Below, in pieces: positions 13,667 through 25,615 of a DNA stretch of 64,000 nt; the stretch's first letter is position 1, and each line of letters begins with the position of its first letter. The notes under the pieces were generated by a model that saw only the letters and a program-made list of their open reading frames with translations, was not told the origin of the DNA and did no database searches. The position numbers and the translations under genes were made by a program. The stretch spans positions 147,453 through 211,452 of the forward strand of contig CAJJDN010000068.1 in NCBI GenBank assembly GCA_905182985.1, written 5' to 3'. This stretch comes from Paramecium sonneborni (taxonomy: Eukaryota; Ciliophora; Oligohymenophorea; Peniculida; Parameciidae).

Positions 13667-14469
13667 TCAGTCTTAAGATTCTGACATTTAAGAGTCTAAT
13701 TCTTTATCTGAATGTTATTGATCATCATCATCATCATTAATATCATCTTCTTCATGAATTTTTTCAGCATAGAGTGACTCTTATTTATGTTATATACCAA
13801 CAAGTTTTTCTAAGTCCATTATTCTTTTATGCGAGAAGAGAATAGATTATCTAAATAAATGAGATAGATTATTACTAAATTTATAGTTTTTCTCTATTTA
13901 ATGCTTCTATTTCTCTCATAAGTTTATAATTCTCATTTTTTTCCTCATGTAATTTTTCTTTGAGTTTTCCATGAAAAACTTTGAGCATAGGTTATAATTC
14001 TCTAATATTGGTAATATTATCATTATTGATTTTTTCATTCATAGCTTTTAATTCTTCCTAGATTTAGTGTATATTGATTACTTCTGTTTTTTTGATTAAT
14101 TCTTTATACTCAGCTAATGAATCTTAAAGCTATTTGATAGATGTAGTATAGAGTGTACTCATGGCAGCTACATTATCACTTGCACTCATTCTTGTTTTGT
14201 ATTTTTCATCAAGATTAACAAACTATTTGGATTTCTCATCATAGATATCTGGAGGTTCATACAATTATCCCATTCCAGCTCTGGCAAGTACATGAGATAC
14301 AGATTTACTGACTTCATCTCCTTGGAGTAGCTAAGCTGTTACATTATCAAACCTTAAGAGATTTTTAATTTGTTAACATAATGTCTTTTGGAAGGTAAGG
14401 ACCATTATTCTATCCAAGATTAAGACTGTATAATCCTCCTTATTTACTAGGCTTATCTTAAGTTCTCAT
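13667..14469 (-). CDS. Coiled-coil protein with acidic tail
   Basis: About 251 residues. An N-terminal segment of 90 residues is followed by a long heptad-like region (about residues 95-205) and an acidic tail with five consecutive Asp. Two introns: 22 nt at 14331-14352, whose donor is GTTT rather than GTA, and 25 nt at 13851-13875. The start at 14469 lies only 30 bp after the stop of the upstream poly-Gln gene and in the same frame. The two could therefore be one gene split by a single TGA; see findings. A structural, cortical or ciliary role would fit but is not shown. Confidence 0.65.
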
Positions 14470-14499
14470 AAATATTAATAAATATAATATTTTAATATG

Positions 14500-16234
14500 T
14501 CATTAAAATATATTGTCTTTAAAGTAGTTTTCTTTTGTTCTCTGGGTTAGTTGATGAGTATTTTAGGGTCGTTTTTCATATACTGATCTTTGGATACCTC
14601 TTTTTTATTATTCTTTTGATGGTATATCAAACTATTCTTATTTTTCATAATAAAGATCAGGATCATATGATTTTGGAATGAATGGAGCTCTTTTTGGATG
14701 TTATATAGGTTCAGATAATTTATCTCTCATCTAAATATAATATTGATAAAATAAATACATTTTCACTATCATAATTCGGTAGATGATAATTTGGAGTATC
14801 AAATTCAGATGGATGTTTATGAGTTTATTAAAAATCAGGATGATTAGGTTATTTTCTAGGAGGTCTTTAATAATAATTTTATTCTTATTCATCTTCAATT
14901 TAATCCTTATAATATTATTCTGGAATAAATGGAGCAGGTCTAGATTAAGGTGGATGAGGTAATAAAGGTGGTTATTATGGATGAATTGAATGTTATTATT
15001 ATTAATGAACATTAAATGACTATTTAGGCATTTATTATATTTATGGTACTTAAGGATTTAAATGAGGAGGAGGAAATTGATTGAATTGAGGAGCTATTTA
15101 ATTTTAATAAGCAGGTGGAGGTGGTGGTGAATCAAATTATGGAGGTGGTGGTGGTGGTGGTAATTAAGGAGAATTCATAGGAATTTATGGATGAAATTAA
15201 TGAGGAGGAGGTGAAGGCATAGTCATAGCAGGAAAGTCTTTTGGAGTATAATTAAATGGTTATAATGGAAGATGAGGAGGTGGAGGTGGTATTGGAATTT
15301 CTGTTGGTTTATTCAATATTCTTGGAGGTGATTATTAAGGTTATGATCTAATTGTTGTTAATGGAATTTATTAATATGTTTAATAAGTTTATTATTATGG
15401 CATCCTAGTCATTTAAGCATTTGTATGAATCAATTATAATTAAGGTGGTCTTGGAATTACTGTCTATTATAAAATTGGAGGTTATTAAACAACTGTTGGA
15501 ACCATATGTACTTCTTTTGGAGGTGATAATCTAACTGTTCTCTCTGGTGATATTGTTTCTGTTGTTACTGGTACATATTCAGTTATTTCATGTGTTACAG
15601 GTACTTGAATCTTTTTTATTCTGGTTTCATATTCAATTATTTTCTTTTCCACTGGTATATATTCTGTTATTGTTTCAGGCTACAAGTTTGTAAAGTCTTA
15701 TAAAGATTACTACTATTAAATCATTAAATCTTTTCTAGCTTATTCTGATTATGCTGTCTAATTCATCATCACACTTTGTAATTAATTTTACAACAAATAA
15801 TTATGATGATGCATTTAAAGCATCTATTAGAATTAATCATTCCATTATTATTACATTATTTATTATTATATATTAGATGATAATTATCTTTATCTAAATT
15901 ATTGATCATCATATTAATAATAAGGTTATTACTATAATTGATTTAATGGTTATTATTATTGTTATTATTATTGTTATTATTATTATTGTTATTATTGTTA
16001 TTATTGTTATTGTTATTACATCTAATAATTTTGAGTTAATGGTATTTGATTTGAAATTTGTGAAAATGAAGGTGGATAGAATGTTATGGGTTATGGTTTG
16101 ATACTCATCTAATTTGGCTACTATATTAATTGAGATTCAACAGTCTAACTTGTATATTGAGGCATTTAAGGCAGTTGAGACATTTGTTACGTTTATTACA
16201 TTTGTTATTGTTACTGTTAATTAAATTAAATCAT
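14500..16234 (-). CDS. Poly-Gln/Pro-rich protein with alveolin-like motif
   Basis: About 568 residues, low complexity. The N-terminus is Gln/Met-rich with a run of about 23 Gln encoded by mixed TAA and CAA codons. Around residues 175-215 lies a charged Val/Pro block, EYIPVEKKIIEYE...VPVTHEITEYVPVT. It matches the EKIVEVPV-type repeat of alveolins and epiplasmins, which build the cortical layer under the alveolar sacs. The following 250 residues are proline-rich, including a run of seven Pro. One 28-nt intron lies at 14731-14758. It is divergent from the kinesin-like gene (126 bp). An epiplasm or cortex protein is the best guess; the alveolin match covers only one or two repeats. Confidence 0.7.
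15949..16019 (-). repeat. Trinucleotide run encoding poly-Gln
   Basis: Mixed TAA/CAA codons on the minus strand give about 23 consecutive glutamines. Under the standard code this would be a string of stops, so it is direct evidence for TAA = Gln here. Confidence 0.9.
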
Positions 16235-16360
16235 GCTTTTGCTAAGTTAAGTATTTTTGTTATAATTAATAAACTCATATTGTCTTTGTAATTATATTTG
16301 TTTATAAAAATATTAGTTAATCATAATACATCCCATACTCTATTGATAATATTTATAATA

Positions 16361-18448
16361 ATGAAAAAAGACCGTCAATCATTGCTTTCAAATGAACCTT
16401 TTAAAATAGGAGATATTCCATATAAAACCTATTTAGTGTTAAGACAGCTTCAACTAGATGAACCTGAAAAACCTTAACTAGTTCATTAGCTCAACGAACA
16501 TACTGTATAAGCTAAGGATTAATAGTATTAATTTAATGGAGTCTTTGTTAACAAGAACTCTAATGAAGACATATACAAAGCAGTATTTAGGGATTTAATT
16601 TCACATTTCTTAGCTGGAGAATCTCATATGATATAGATTTTAGGAGAACGACATTCTGGTAAAGCTACTTTAGCTATTGGGAATATGAGAAATCCAGGAC
16701 TTGTGTTGCTTATAATGTAGGAGATCTTTAATTTTATTGAAGAGAAATTTCTTGAGAATAACATCACTATTAAAATGAGTGCATTTGAGTTTGATGAAAC
16801 TGGTTTCAAAGATTTATTAGTTCTAGATTCCTAACCTTTTATGCCAGTCTTCTAGAATGGATAAAATTAATTACTTGGCATTCCAGAAGTTATCATTGAT
16901 AATTATCTATTGGGAATGAAAATATTAAGAATTGCTATGGTCAATCTTATTAATAAAGAATAAAACATTCTTAGTTAAAAATTTGTAGATAGACACAAAA
17001 GAACTAATTTAATTATTGAATTAAAAGCTGAAATTAGTCCTAATGATGATATCAAAGAGTAAGTCATCATTTCTAAACTTAAAATTGTTAAATTTAGTGG
17101 AACTTTTGAATTTGGATAAATCTATAAAACAATGGCTGATCTAACTACAAAAAGAAGAAAACATGTTGATGTTCCATTCAAAAGTGTAGAATTATTAGAT
17201 TATTTTCGAGATTATTTATTAAACTAAAAATAGACTGTTTTTGTTTGCATTAATAGTGATAGTGTTGAAACTGTTAAATTAGGTTCACTTATTGGATAAA
17301 TAATGAATAAATCTCAATTCTTGACTTTCTCTATTTATTAACAAAATGCATAATTAAAAGATATAATGAGTAATCAATATGAATCATTAAATTTGTTTCA
17401 TAAAGAGTTTAGCCAATATAATGAGAGTAAAAAGGAGAGAGGTAAAATAATCTTTAGTATTTTAATTGGAATGGCGAGTTTGTATAGGAAGATGTTAAAG
17501 TTATTTGATTAGGCTAGTGAGATTAAGTATAAGTTAAATTGTTTATATTCATAAGTAATTAGTTTTCATTGTTCCAAATATAATAATATAATTAATACAG
17601 AAGATTGTAAAGAGTTTTATTTGGCTAAAATTTAATTATATGCAATTGAATAGGTGTAAACGGTGGAATTGACATGTTAATAATTAGCAATAGAATTATT
17701 AAATGATTTATTTGTTAAGAATTAGCAATTGATAAAATTGAGAAAGGAGATGATTTAATTTGGAAAATAATTTAATAAATATTAATAATTATCTTAATAT
17801 GATTTACAAAGACTTAATAATACTCATTAATTAGTAACAAAATTATTGATTATTTTTGAATAGCGTTTGGGTTATAACATACTAAATTAAATAGATTAAA
17901 AATATTATTAAATGTTTGACAATGTATTGGACATAGCATAATTATACAAGGAAGATGTTTAGATATAAAGTCAAGATGTTTAGAATTAAACACAAACTTA
18001 AACAATAAAAAAATAGACATAGATGAATACTACTAAATTTTTTAAACCTACTTTACCTAGTAAAAAAGAACCTCCTTAAAGATAAAGATTTACTGATGTT
18101 GTTTAATAATTGTTTAATGATGAAAATACAAAGGAATATTATTCAGCTAAATCAGTATTTGGATTGACAAAAATAAATGATTAACCTTAAATGAGATAGA
18201 CAGTAAAATCTGAATTATTTGATAAATTGTAATCTAGATAAACAAATAATATAAAGGCAATAGTTTTAGAGGAATAGAAATATAGGTATTATATAAATTA
18301 AAAATGTTTAAGATTTTTCAGATCAACGGGAGTAGGATTTATAAAGAATTCTTATAGAAATGGAAATTTAAGAGCTTAGTCATAGATGTTACCAAGAATA
18401 GTTTAATTTGAGAGTGTTGAACAAACTAATTAGAATTAATAATTTTGA
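16361..18448 (+). CDS. Kinesin-like protein with degenerate motor domain
   Basis: Single exon, 695 residues. The N-terminal 330 residues follow the kinesin motor order: YQFNGVFVNKNSNEDIYKAV (motor FDxVF...Q..VY), a P-loop position reading GERHSGKA near residues 95-102 in place of GQTGSGKT, a RHKRTNL segment where motors have SSRSH, a KIVKFSGTFEF segment where motors have LVDLAGSE, and VPFKSVELLDYF where motors have VPYRDSKLTRLL. Nucleotide-binding residues are lost: Thr of the P-loop, the SSR switch I and the DxxG switch II. The C-terminal half is helical and Gln-rich. Probably a catalytically inactive kinesin acting as a partner or microtubule adaptor. It lies one gene upstream of a canonical kinesin. 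Confidence 0.75.
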
Positions 18449-18545
18449 TTATAATGTAAAGATAAATTTCTTTGTGTATTATAAAATAAATGGATATAAA
18501 TAAATTAATAATAATAAAATGAACATAAATAACTAATTACTTAAG

Positions 18546-19401
18546 ATGGTGCAAGATGTAAATAAATAAATATACAATTGGTAGATTTAAGTGGTTATAA
18601 AGAGTGAATTTGAAATCAAGCCTAGTTTGGATGAAATTTTGAAGACTTTGAAATAGTAGGTGGCCATTTTGATTGAATTAGTTCAATAATAAAAAGGCGT
18701 AGACTATGATTAATTGGAAAAGGCAGTATAAAAGGCAGAAGCTGAAATTCGTAATCATGTGAGAGTAAGTTCATAAATAATGTGTTAGTTAGAGTAACAA
18801 ATGAAGTTATATTCAGATAGTTTATAAGAGAAGATTGATTAATTAGAGAAAGAGAAGTTGGAATTATTAGAGAAGGTAAGAAATATGTCTTAATTTTTAA
18901 GAACAAAAATTTAATAGTTAGTTAGGAGAGAAAGATATCTTCTCAAAACTAAACAAGAGAATCTAGTCCTAGTTTATTCAAAAAATCATACATTCTAGGA
19001 AATCAAGTTTACAATAGACAATAAGCTAATCAGTAAGAAGGTTGTGTATCAGTAACTTAAAATTGTGATAGTCAATAAACTAGAGATAGAAGAAGTTCTG
19101 GAACTCAACATTCATATATGATGATTAAGAATATGTAACAATATTATATATACACTAGTCGTGATAAAGTCAACATGAATGTTTCATAGGAAAAAGTTAG
19201 TGATAAAAGTTCATCTATTCTTAAATCACAAAATAGCAGTTCTTTATTGAAAATGTATAACATCTAGAAACTCATCATTAAGAATTAACAGGATAAACAA
19301 TTACAACAACTAAAGAAGTAATTTTTTATCATCTTATTCAAATAAGCAAAACTATAAATTAGATTTTAGATGACTCTCAAGCTACCAAAAAGAAACCTTG
19401 A
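18546..19401 (+). CDS. Small coiled-coil protein between two kinesin genes
   Basis: About 257 residues. Residues 15-100 form a likely coiled coil (PSLDEILKTLKQQVAILIEL and following heptads). The rest is Ser/Gln-rich and basic, ending ATKKKP. Introns: 27 nt at 18558-18584, 26 nt at 18876-18901 and 29 nt at 19239-19267. A 24-nt segment at 18768-18791 with intron-like ends is stop-free and a multiple of three, so it may or may not be spliced. No family recognised. Its position between a degenerate and a canonical kinesin makes a motor-associated role possible, but this is only context. Confidence 0.6.
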
Positions 19402-19464
19402 TTTATTTATCGTTATCTCCATAATATAATTTATACCGTTCAATTATTTTAAATTTAAACTCAA

Positions 19465-22400
19465 ATGTCTGAAAGAGTTAAAGTAGCAGTTCGACTTCGT
19501 CCTTTAATTGAAGAAGAATTAATTTCTAAAGATAAATCAATATGTGTTGAAACTATTGACCCTAATAAAAAACTCATCATTAGTACTTATTTCAATCATT
19601 CTTAGTTAAAAAGGATTTCGAAAAAAGACAATTTCAATTTGATTCTGTTTTTGATTCTAAGGCAACTTAAAATCAAGTTTACAATGATATAGCAAAAGGA
19701 GTTGTTGGAGTAACACTTATTATTTATCAATTTAGAGTGTAATCAAAGGCTTTAATGGCACTATATTTTGTTATGGCTAAACAGGAACAGGTAAAACATA
19801 CACTATGATGGGTAAACTTGATTCAGAAGAGAAGGGAATTACTCCTCGTACTTTTGAATAAATTTTTAATGAAATTCAAGCTGATACAAATAACATATAC
19901 ACTGTTTAATTAGGTTATCTGCAAATCTATATGGAGATGGTATAAGTTTAAAATATATTTAAGTTATTGGATCTAATTAGACCAGATAATTAAGAAGTAA
20001 AAATTAGAGAATGTCCAGATAATGGTGTATTTGTTTCTGGATTGGAATGGATGGAAGTTGAATCTCCTTAAGAATGTTTAAGTATTATGAATTTTGCTGA
20101 AAAAAATAAAGTGGTTGCATTCACAAATTTAAATGCTCATTCTTCTAGGTCACATTCAATGTTAGTGATAAAAGTTGAAAAGAGATAATCTAAATAACAT
20201 TCAAGATCAATGACAATATCTAAAAAGCCTAGTTCTAAATTATAAAATTATTCTTAAGATTTAATAACAGAAAGCGATGAAAGTATAATATCATCTGGTA
20301 ATTGTGTTGGAACACTTTATCTTGTTGATTTAGCAGGAAGTGAAAGAATTAAAAAATCAAGAGCTACAGGTGATCGTTTAAGTGAAGCAAGATCGATAAA
20401 CTATTCACTTACAGCATTAGGAAAATGTATACATGCTTTAACTGGACCAAAAACAACCTTTGTTCCATTTCGAGATTCTAAATTAACTAGAATTCTATAA
20501 GATGCACTTGGAGGTAATTGTAAAACTGCTTTAATTGTGAATATTGGTCCTGCTGGTAAACATGTTGAAGAAACTCTATCTAGTCTTACTTTTGGTATGA
20601 GAGCTATGAAAGTCACTAATACACCATAAATTAATCAAAATGTTGATTATGAAGTAATTCTTTTATTTATTAATAGCAATTGACTTAACAACTTAAGATT
20701 GAAATTGAAATGAAAGAGGAAATCATACAAAAATTAGAATAATAATAAGCTAAATTGTTGTAGTAAGTTAAAATTGAACCTTCTTGCAATCTTACTAATT
20801 CAGATCATTAATATAAAGCTAAATTAGAAAAGGCTGAAGAGGAACATAAAGCATTTCTAGAAGAAATAGATAATATGATGGTTGAATAAGAATAAGAAAA
20901 TGAAGAACTCAAAAAATAATTAGCTCATGTTATGTTAGAATTAGAGGATTCTAAAAATAGAGAATAATCATTAGAATAAGAAATAGAAGACTTTAAAAAT
21001 ACTCAATAACAATTAGAAAATGAATTAGAAGAAGCTCTAAATAATGTATATTTATATTTCATTAATCTTTTAGAAAAATGAATTTACTGATACTATTAAT
21101 TAATTACAATAAAAATTAGAGATGAAAGAAAAAGAAATTTAAGAACTTAAGTAATCCACAGGATTTTCTATTAAAAATAATGATATTATTAACATATCTA
21201 AAGAAAAATAGAATCAAATGTGGAGATCAGAATTACAATAGATAACTTCATAATATGCTAATAAATTAGAAGAAGTTAAAAGATTAGAGCTTTAATAAGA
21301 AGAAAAAGAAAATAATAATATACTAGAATTTAAATAACGTAATGAAGAACTTATATTATAACTCAAATAATATAAATACGAAATTTCTCAATTAAAAGAA
21401 TAACAATAACAATTAATCTAAACCAATTAACAACTTGATCAATGTTTGCAAAAATAAAAGGAACGTTGTTAAGAGGAATCTACTTTATTAGAACAAATTA
21501 AAGATCTTGAAACAGTTAATAATGAGATTACGAAAAGATTAGAATAATATGAAATTAAATTAAAGAAATAAAAAGATCAATAAGAATAAAATGAATTCTC
21601 TTATTAATAAGAATTAGAAACTAAAAATGAACATCTAAATAAAATTTAAATAGAATATTTTGAAATATAGAAGTAAATTGCTCAAATTAAAGATTAATAT
21701 TCAACAATTTAAAATATTAATTCATAAAAGTTTAAATAATTGAATCATGAAAACTAGATTTTAATAAATAAAAATGCAGATTATTAATTGTAAGTTTAAT
21801 AATTAGTTGAAAAAAATAATGATCTTTAAATATAATTACAATAAAGTAAAATATATTAATATAACAATAATACTTAATACTTAAATAGTTCTAAACTTGA
21901 ATATTAGACTAATTAATCATATGTTAATGAACAAAATTTTGAAATTGAATTAAAAAAATCAATTACAGTTTCAGGAGTTAATGAAGGTCAAATTGTTTAT
22001 GAAATGTAAGTGCGAATCCAATAATTAGAAGTTTTGATTGAATAATAATAAACATAGATAGAACAAAAAGAAAATATAATAGATGAACTTTAGATGAAAT
22101 GTTCGTAAACATAAAAAGAAGCAGATCAATTAAAGTGTTAGATGGAATCTTTCTCTAAAAGATCTTAATAATCATTATAAAGAATGGAAGAAACCATGTG
22201 TTAAGAAGTAGTGAGAAATATTTTAGAAAAGATGGTTATTTAGGTTGAATTGAATTCTTTTGAATCTGATGATATTAGTAGTCGTGCTCCAGATAGTGAT
22301 TTAAAACTTTAAATGAAATCATTTTCTAAATAAGACAATGCTTAATTAGTTGAAAGTTTATTTATAAATTCTAGACAAAGTTAACATAATGCTATAGTTG

Positions 22401-23001
22401 AATGTGATGAGGAAGAAGATAATTCATCAGAAATAGATTATTAATTACCAAAATTTAGTTAATCTGGTAAGAAGATTTAATAAAAATTGAGAATGTCAAA
22501 AAGTCGACAAGATTCTGTTTTTTCTTTTAGTGAAAAATAATAAAAAAAAGATGCTGTATCTCTTTATGATGATTTAAGTGAAATTAATCAATAATTTGAT
22601 GTATAAAGTCCAAGATCATAATTGGATGAAATTTAATTTTAAATAGATTTTAATGATGCAAATGCAGTAGATAAATTTATGTCTTAAATTAAAAAGAAAT
22701 AAGTCTCATTAATATAACATAATGATTTATCATTAGGTTCAATATAATAAGCTCATAGTCCTTAGAATATAGAAAGTTAGAGCGAAAAGAAAGCGAAATT
22801 AAATTCAAGGTAAATAATATTATTAATAATTTTAGAATTGGAAATGATGAATTACAAGAAGTGATTAAAGTAATGGCTTAAATGTTAGTTGAAAAAAGTA
22901 AGAATGAATATACAGTAACTAGCAATACAATGGAAACTTTGAGATCATCATTATTAGACTTTAATAATTTGTGCAACACTTTAACAACATATTTTTTGTG
23001 A
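19465..23001 (+). CDS. Kinesin motor protein with long coiled-coil tail
   Basis: About 1136 residues. An N-terminal motor domain (residues 1-355) carries all catalytic motifs: P-loop GQTGTGKT at 87-94, switch I AHSSRSHS, switch [10 protein letters not shown], and [12 protein letters not shown]. An insertion rich in Ser and Gln sits between switch I and switch II. The tail is almost wholly Gln/Glu/Lys coiled coil to about residue 850, then Ser-rich and disordered, with a short ordered C-terminus. Introns: 19583-19605, 19710-19735, 20654-20676, 21046-21073 and 22810-22835. The second splits the motor just before [12 protein letters not shown] and is confirmed by family sequence. A plus-end-directed N-kinesin is expected; subfamily not assigned. 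Confidence 0.92.
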
Positions 23002-23177
23002 AAAAATTTAGTTTTATTTATTTTTTTTGATTAAACAATTTTATGATTATTAAATAAGCATTGATATTAATTATTTTTTTTGCAATAGAACTTGATTTAT
23101 CAATAAGCAGTTAAAAATTATTAATTGATATATATATATATATATATTTACATTAGTATTCACACTTTAAAAATATA

Positions 23178-24182
23178 TCATAAATTGGCTTCTTCATCTA
23201 ATTTTTGTCTTTTTAATCCAATTTAATCTAAAAGTTACATAGATAAATTTGATATTTCTTTGTTATCATCACTTAAACTGTTCATTAAAATTAGAATCAG
23301 ATTATTTTCATAACTATTTAGATTTTGAATAGAAAAATGCATTAATAATTCTGAGACTGCAATTAAAGTTCCTTTTCTAACATCAGAAGATTTATCCAAA
23401 GAGAGATTTCTTAAATTATTTAAAACAATTTCTAAAAAAGTTCCATTTGTTCTGCTAAGAAGAATTGGAGCTATACTCTAAAGAATAAATAATAAATTAT
23501 TACATCGACTGTTGCTTTTCTAATTTTAGTATGGGCATGTTACATATTTTAATTTAATGATTTAACTGCTTCTCCCATATATTCACCAATAGGTAATTTT
23601 TTTGAAATTTCAGCTGCAAATATAGCTGCATCCTATTTTATTATATTTTATAATACTTTTTTAACTTCTGGAAAGTTATCTTAAAGAGCTTTGCCAATCA
23701 TATGTGCTAATCTTTATAAATTATTTGAGTAAGCTTCTATATGCTTTACTTAGATTTGATGTAACAATTTTATCAATGCTAATCTAATTTCTTCACTAGT
23801 TTCTGCAAATGGTAATTAATTGAGACGATTAATTATTGTATCAACAATTAATCTGAGAGTCTCTGTATTATAATGTTAATCATGAAGATTAAGATAATTT
23901 AACACTATATTTATACAAGTTTCTCTATTTCTCTCTACTTAATCTTCAAATACTCTTAAGAGATTTTTAAGTGCATAAGCATCAAAAATATATATACGCT
24001 CTAAAACATTCTATTTAATTTTGAAGAAATCCTAAAGTTTTGTTAATCCTTATTTTCTTAGATTTCTATCCTAAAATCTAAGTAAAATTGCTCACCTGAT
24101 CGATTATGCAATTAATATCTCTTTAAAGTAATTTTATTTAATCTTCAACGAAACTTCGATCGATATTTGGTTCGGTAAGCAT
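23178..24182 (-). CDS. DNAAF5: HEAT-repeat protein, DNAAF5/HEATR2-like
   Basis: About 317 residues of paired helices typical of HEAT repeats. Segments such as DNFPEVKK, HTKIRKATVDSIAPIL, SSDVRKGTLIAVSELL and DDNKEISNLSMQLLDQIGL follow the order seen in the middle part of HEATR2/DNAAF5, the cytoplasmic factor for preassembly of axonemal dynein arms. It is less than half the usual length of the animal protein (about 850 residues). It may be a short family member, or another HEAT protein. Introns: 25 nt at 24071-24095 and 26 nt at 23478-23503. It converges with the kinesin gene (176 bp). The assignment to DNAAF5 is by remembered sequence pattern. Confidence 0.65.
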
Positions 24183-24361
24183 CTAATATAAACTATTTTA
24201 ATAAATATCAAATCCATTAATAAAAATTGATTTTTAATATACTATAAGATAAACTTTAAAATATAGTAATGTTAATATTTTTTATGATATCTAAATTACT
24301 CTAAAAGATATAAAAAAATCATGATTTATATAATTGTGAATAATAAATAAGTATTTTAACT

Positions 24362-25599
24362 TCAAAACATAGTTGTTTAATTAACAGAATCTAAAACTGT
24401 TTTTAAATAAGGAAGATTGTTAATGTCTTTGTTTTCTTAACTTTTATTAATGACTTCCGTGGTTGCATTAATACTCATAATTCTATCTCTTTCAACTCTA
24501 TATGTTTCACTTAGTGAATTCTTTTTCATAAAGTTGATATTTTTATTAGGATTGACTTTCTAATGTTAAAATTAAGTATTCTTTCTTTATATTTATTTTG
24601 GTGATACACTTTTATATATTTATTTAAGTTCTGTATTTTTATGATGAACTTTAGGTAAGAGTGGTTTGAGTGCAAATTAATCATTTCCTTCTTATTATTA
24701 TAATATATTATTGTATTTTTTGATAATTTCTTCTAAAGTATGTCTTAAATGATGATCTTAAGGAAGACATTATTCTGATAATTATAATGCTGATTAAAAT
24801 ATTTTTTTGGATTCAAATTACAATTTTAAATGTTCCATTTCAACTCCTAAATTATGATATGCAACAACTAAAATAGACATTCTTTCTTAAATTTTCTTAT
24901 TTTCATTACAATTAGATTTAACAGAATTTACAAATTAAACACTTGATTATCTAGATGGAAAACCTAAAATAAAAATAGAAAAAATACTTGGTTCTTAATC
25001 TTATTTTATTTCTTGTTTTTGTAATGATTAAACAAGTAATTAATGTTATAACATAATGATAGATAAGTATATGTGTTGAATAGCTTCGTCATGTCTTTCT
25101 AATTAAGAAAGAACTGCACATAGATTAAGGTAAATGTCTGGAAGTGAAGTTGATTATTTTTATCTAAATTAAAAGTTATAATCATTACTGTAATTCTATT
25201 TATAATGCTTATTGTAAATATTAAAGAGCTGTTCTGCTTTTACCCATCTTTCTATAATAACATGCCAAATTATTAAAAGTTTGAACCTATGTTATCGTTA
25301 AATGAAACCTTTAATTCTGGTACATAAATTGTAGTAACTTCTGCTTTTTTTAAATATTCAATGCATTATTCAAAATTTGATTTTTATAAAGCTAAAAGTC
25401 CTTGTTGATTTAATAATTTGCATAATGTTTGATTGTATTTCATCATCTAAAAATTACGTTAATTAGAATCGCTTACTGTTAAATCATCAAAACCATATAG
25501 AGTAGTTCTCTATAGAATAGAGCTTTCTAATTATTAGATATATTTCTCTATCTTTCCTTCACTTAGATTTGTAATATCTATATTCTCTTTGTCTGACAT
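24362..25599 (-). CDS. TPR-repeat protein
   Basis: About 388 residues. Residues 50-210 contain helical repeats with TPR features, e.g. NQQGLLALQKSNFEQCIEYLKKAE and NNLACYYRKMGKSRTALQYLQQAL, both with the W/L-G-Y-A-P spacing. The C-terminal 120 residues are basic, Gln/Lys-rich and disordered. Introns: 22 nt at 25287-25308, 25 nt at 25164-25188 and 24 nt at 24964-24987. It is divergent from the next gene with only 16 bp between start codons. The nearest later Met pair (about residue 52) would remove part of the N-terminal region, so the first ATG is preferred. Partner unknown; many ciliate TPR genes of this kind are ciliary. Confidence 0.75.
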
Positions 25600-25615
25600 T
25601 AAATTAAATAAATAA
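25600..25615. promoter_or_regulatory. 16-bp divergent spacer between two start codons
   Basis: The TPR gene (minus) starts at 25599 and the next gene (plus) at 25616. The spacer is only A and T. The two promoters must overlap each other and the opposite coding region. Confidence 0.55.

Noticed and set aside
14470..14510. Retained internal eliminated sequence between the two coiled-coil-region genes
   Set aside because: No TA-bounded segment with the TAYAGYNR end consensus could be found there.
14731..15012. Minus-strand ORF of 93 aa rich in Asn, Ile and Leu
   Set aside because: It is a shifted frame of the Pro/Gln-rich gene, and its end includes an intron.
13667..16234. TGA as selenocysteine or reassigned sense codon
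   Set aside because: TGA ends every well-identified gene here and no selenocysteine-type context or family is present.
23128..23150. TA dinucleotide run as a replication origin
   Set aside because: It is a simple microsatellite in a short intergenic space; similar short runs occur throughout this AT-rich DNA.
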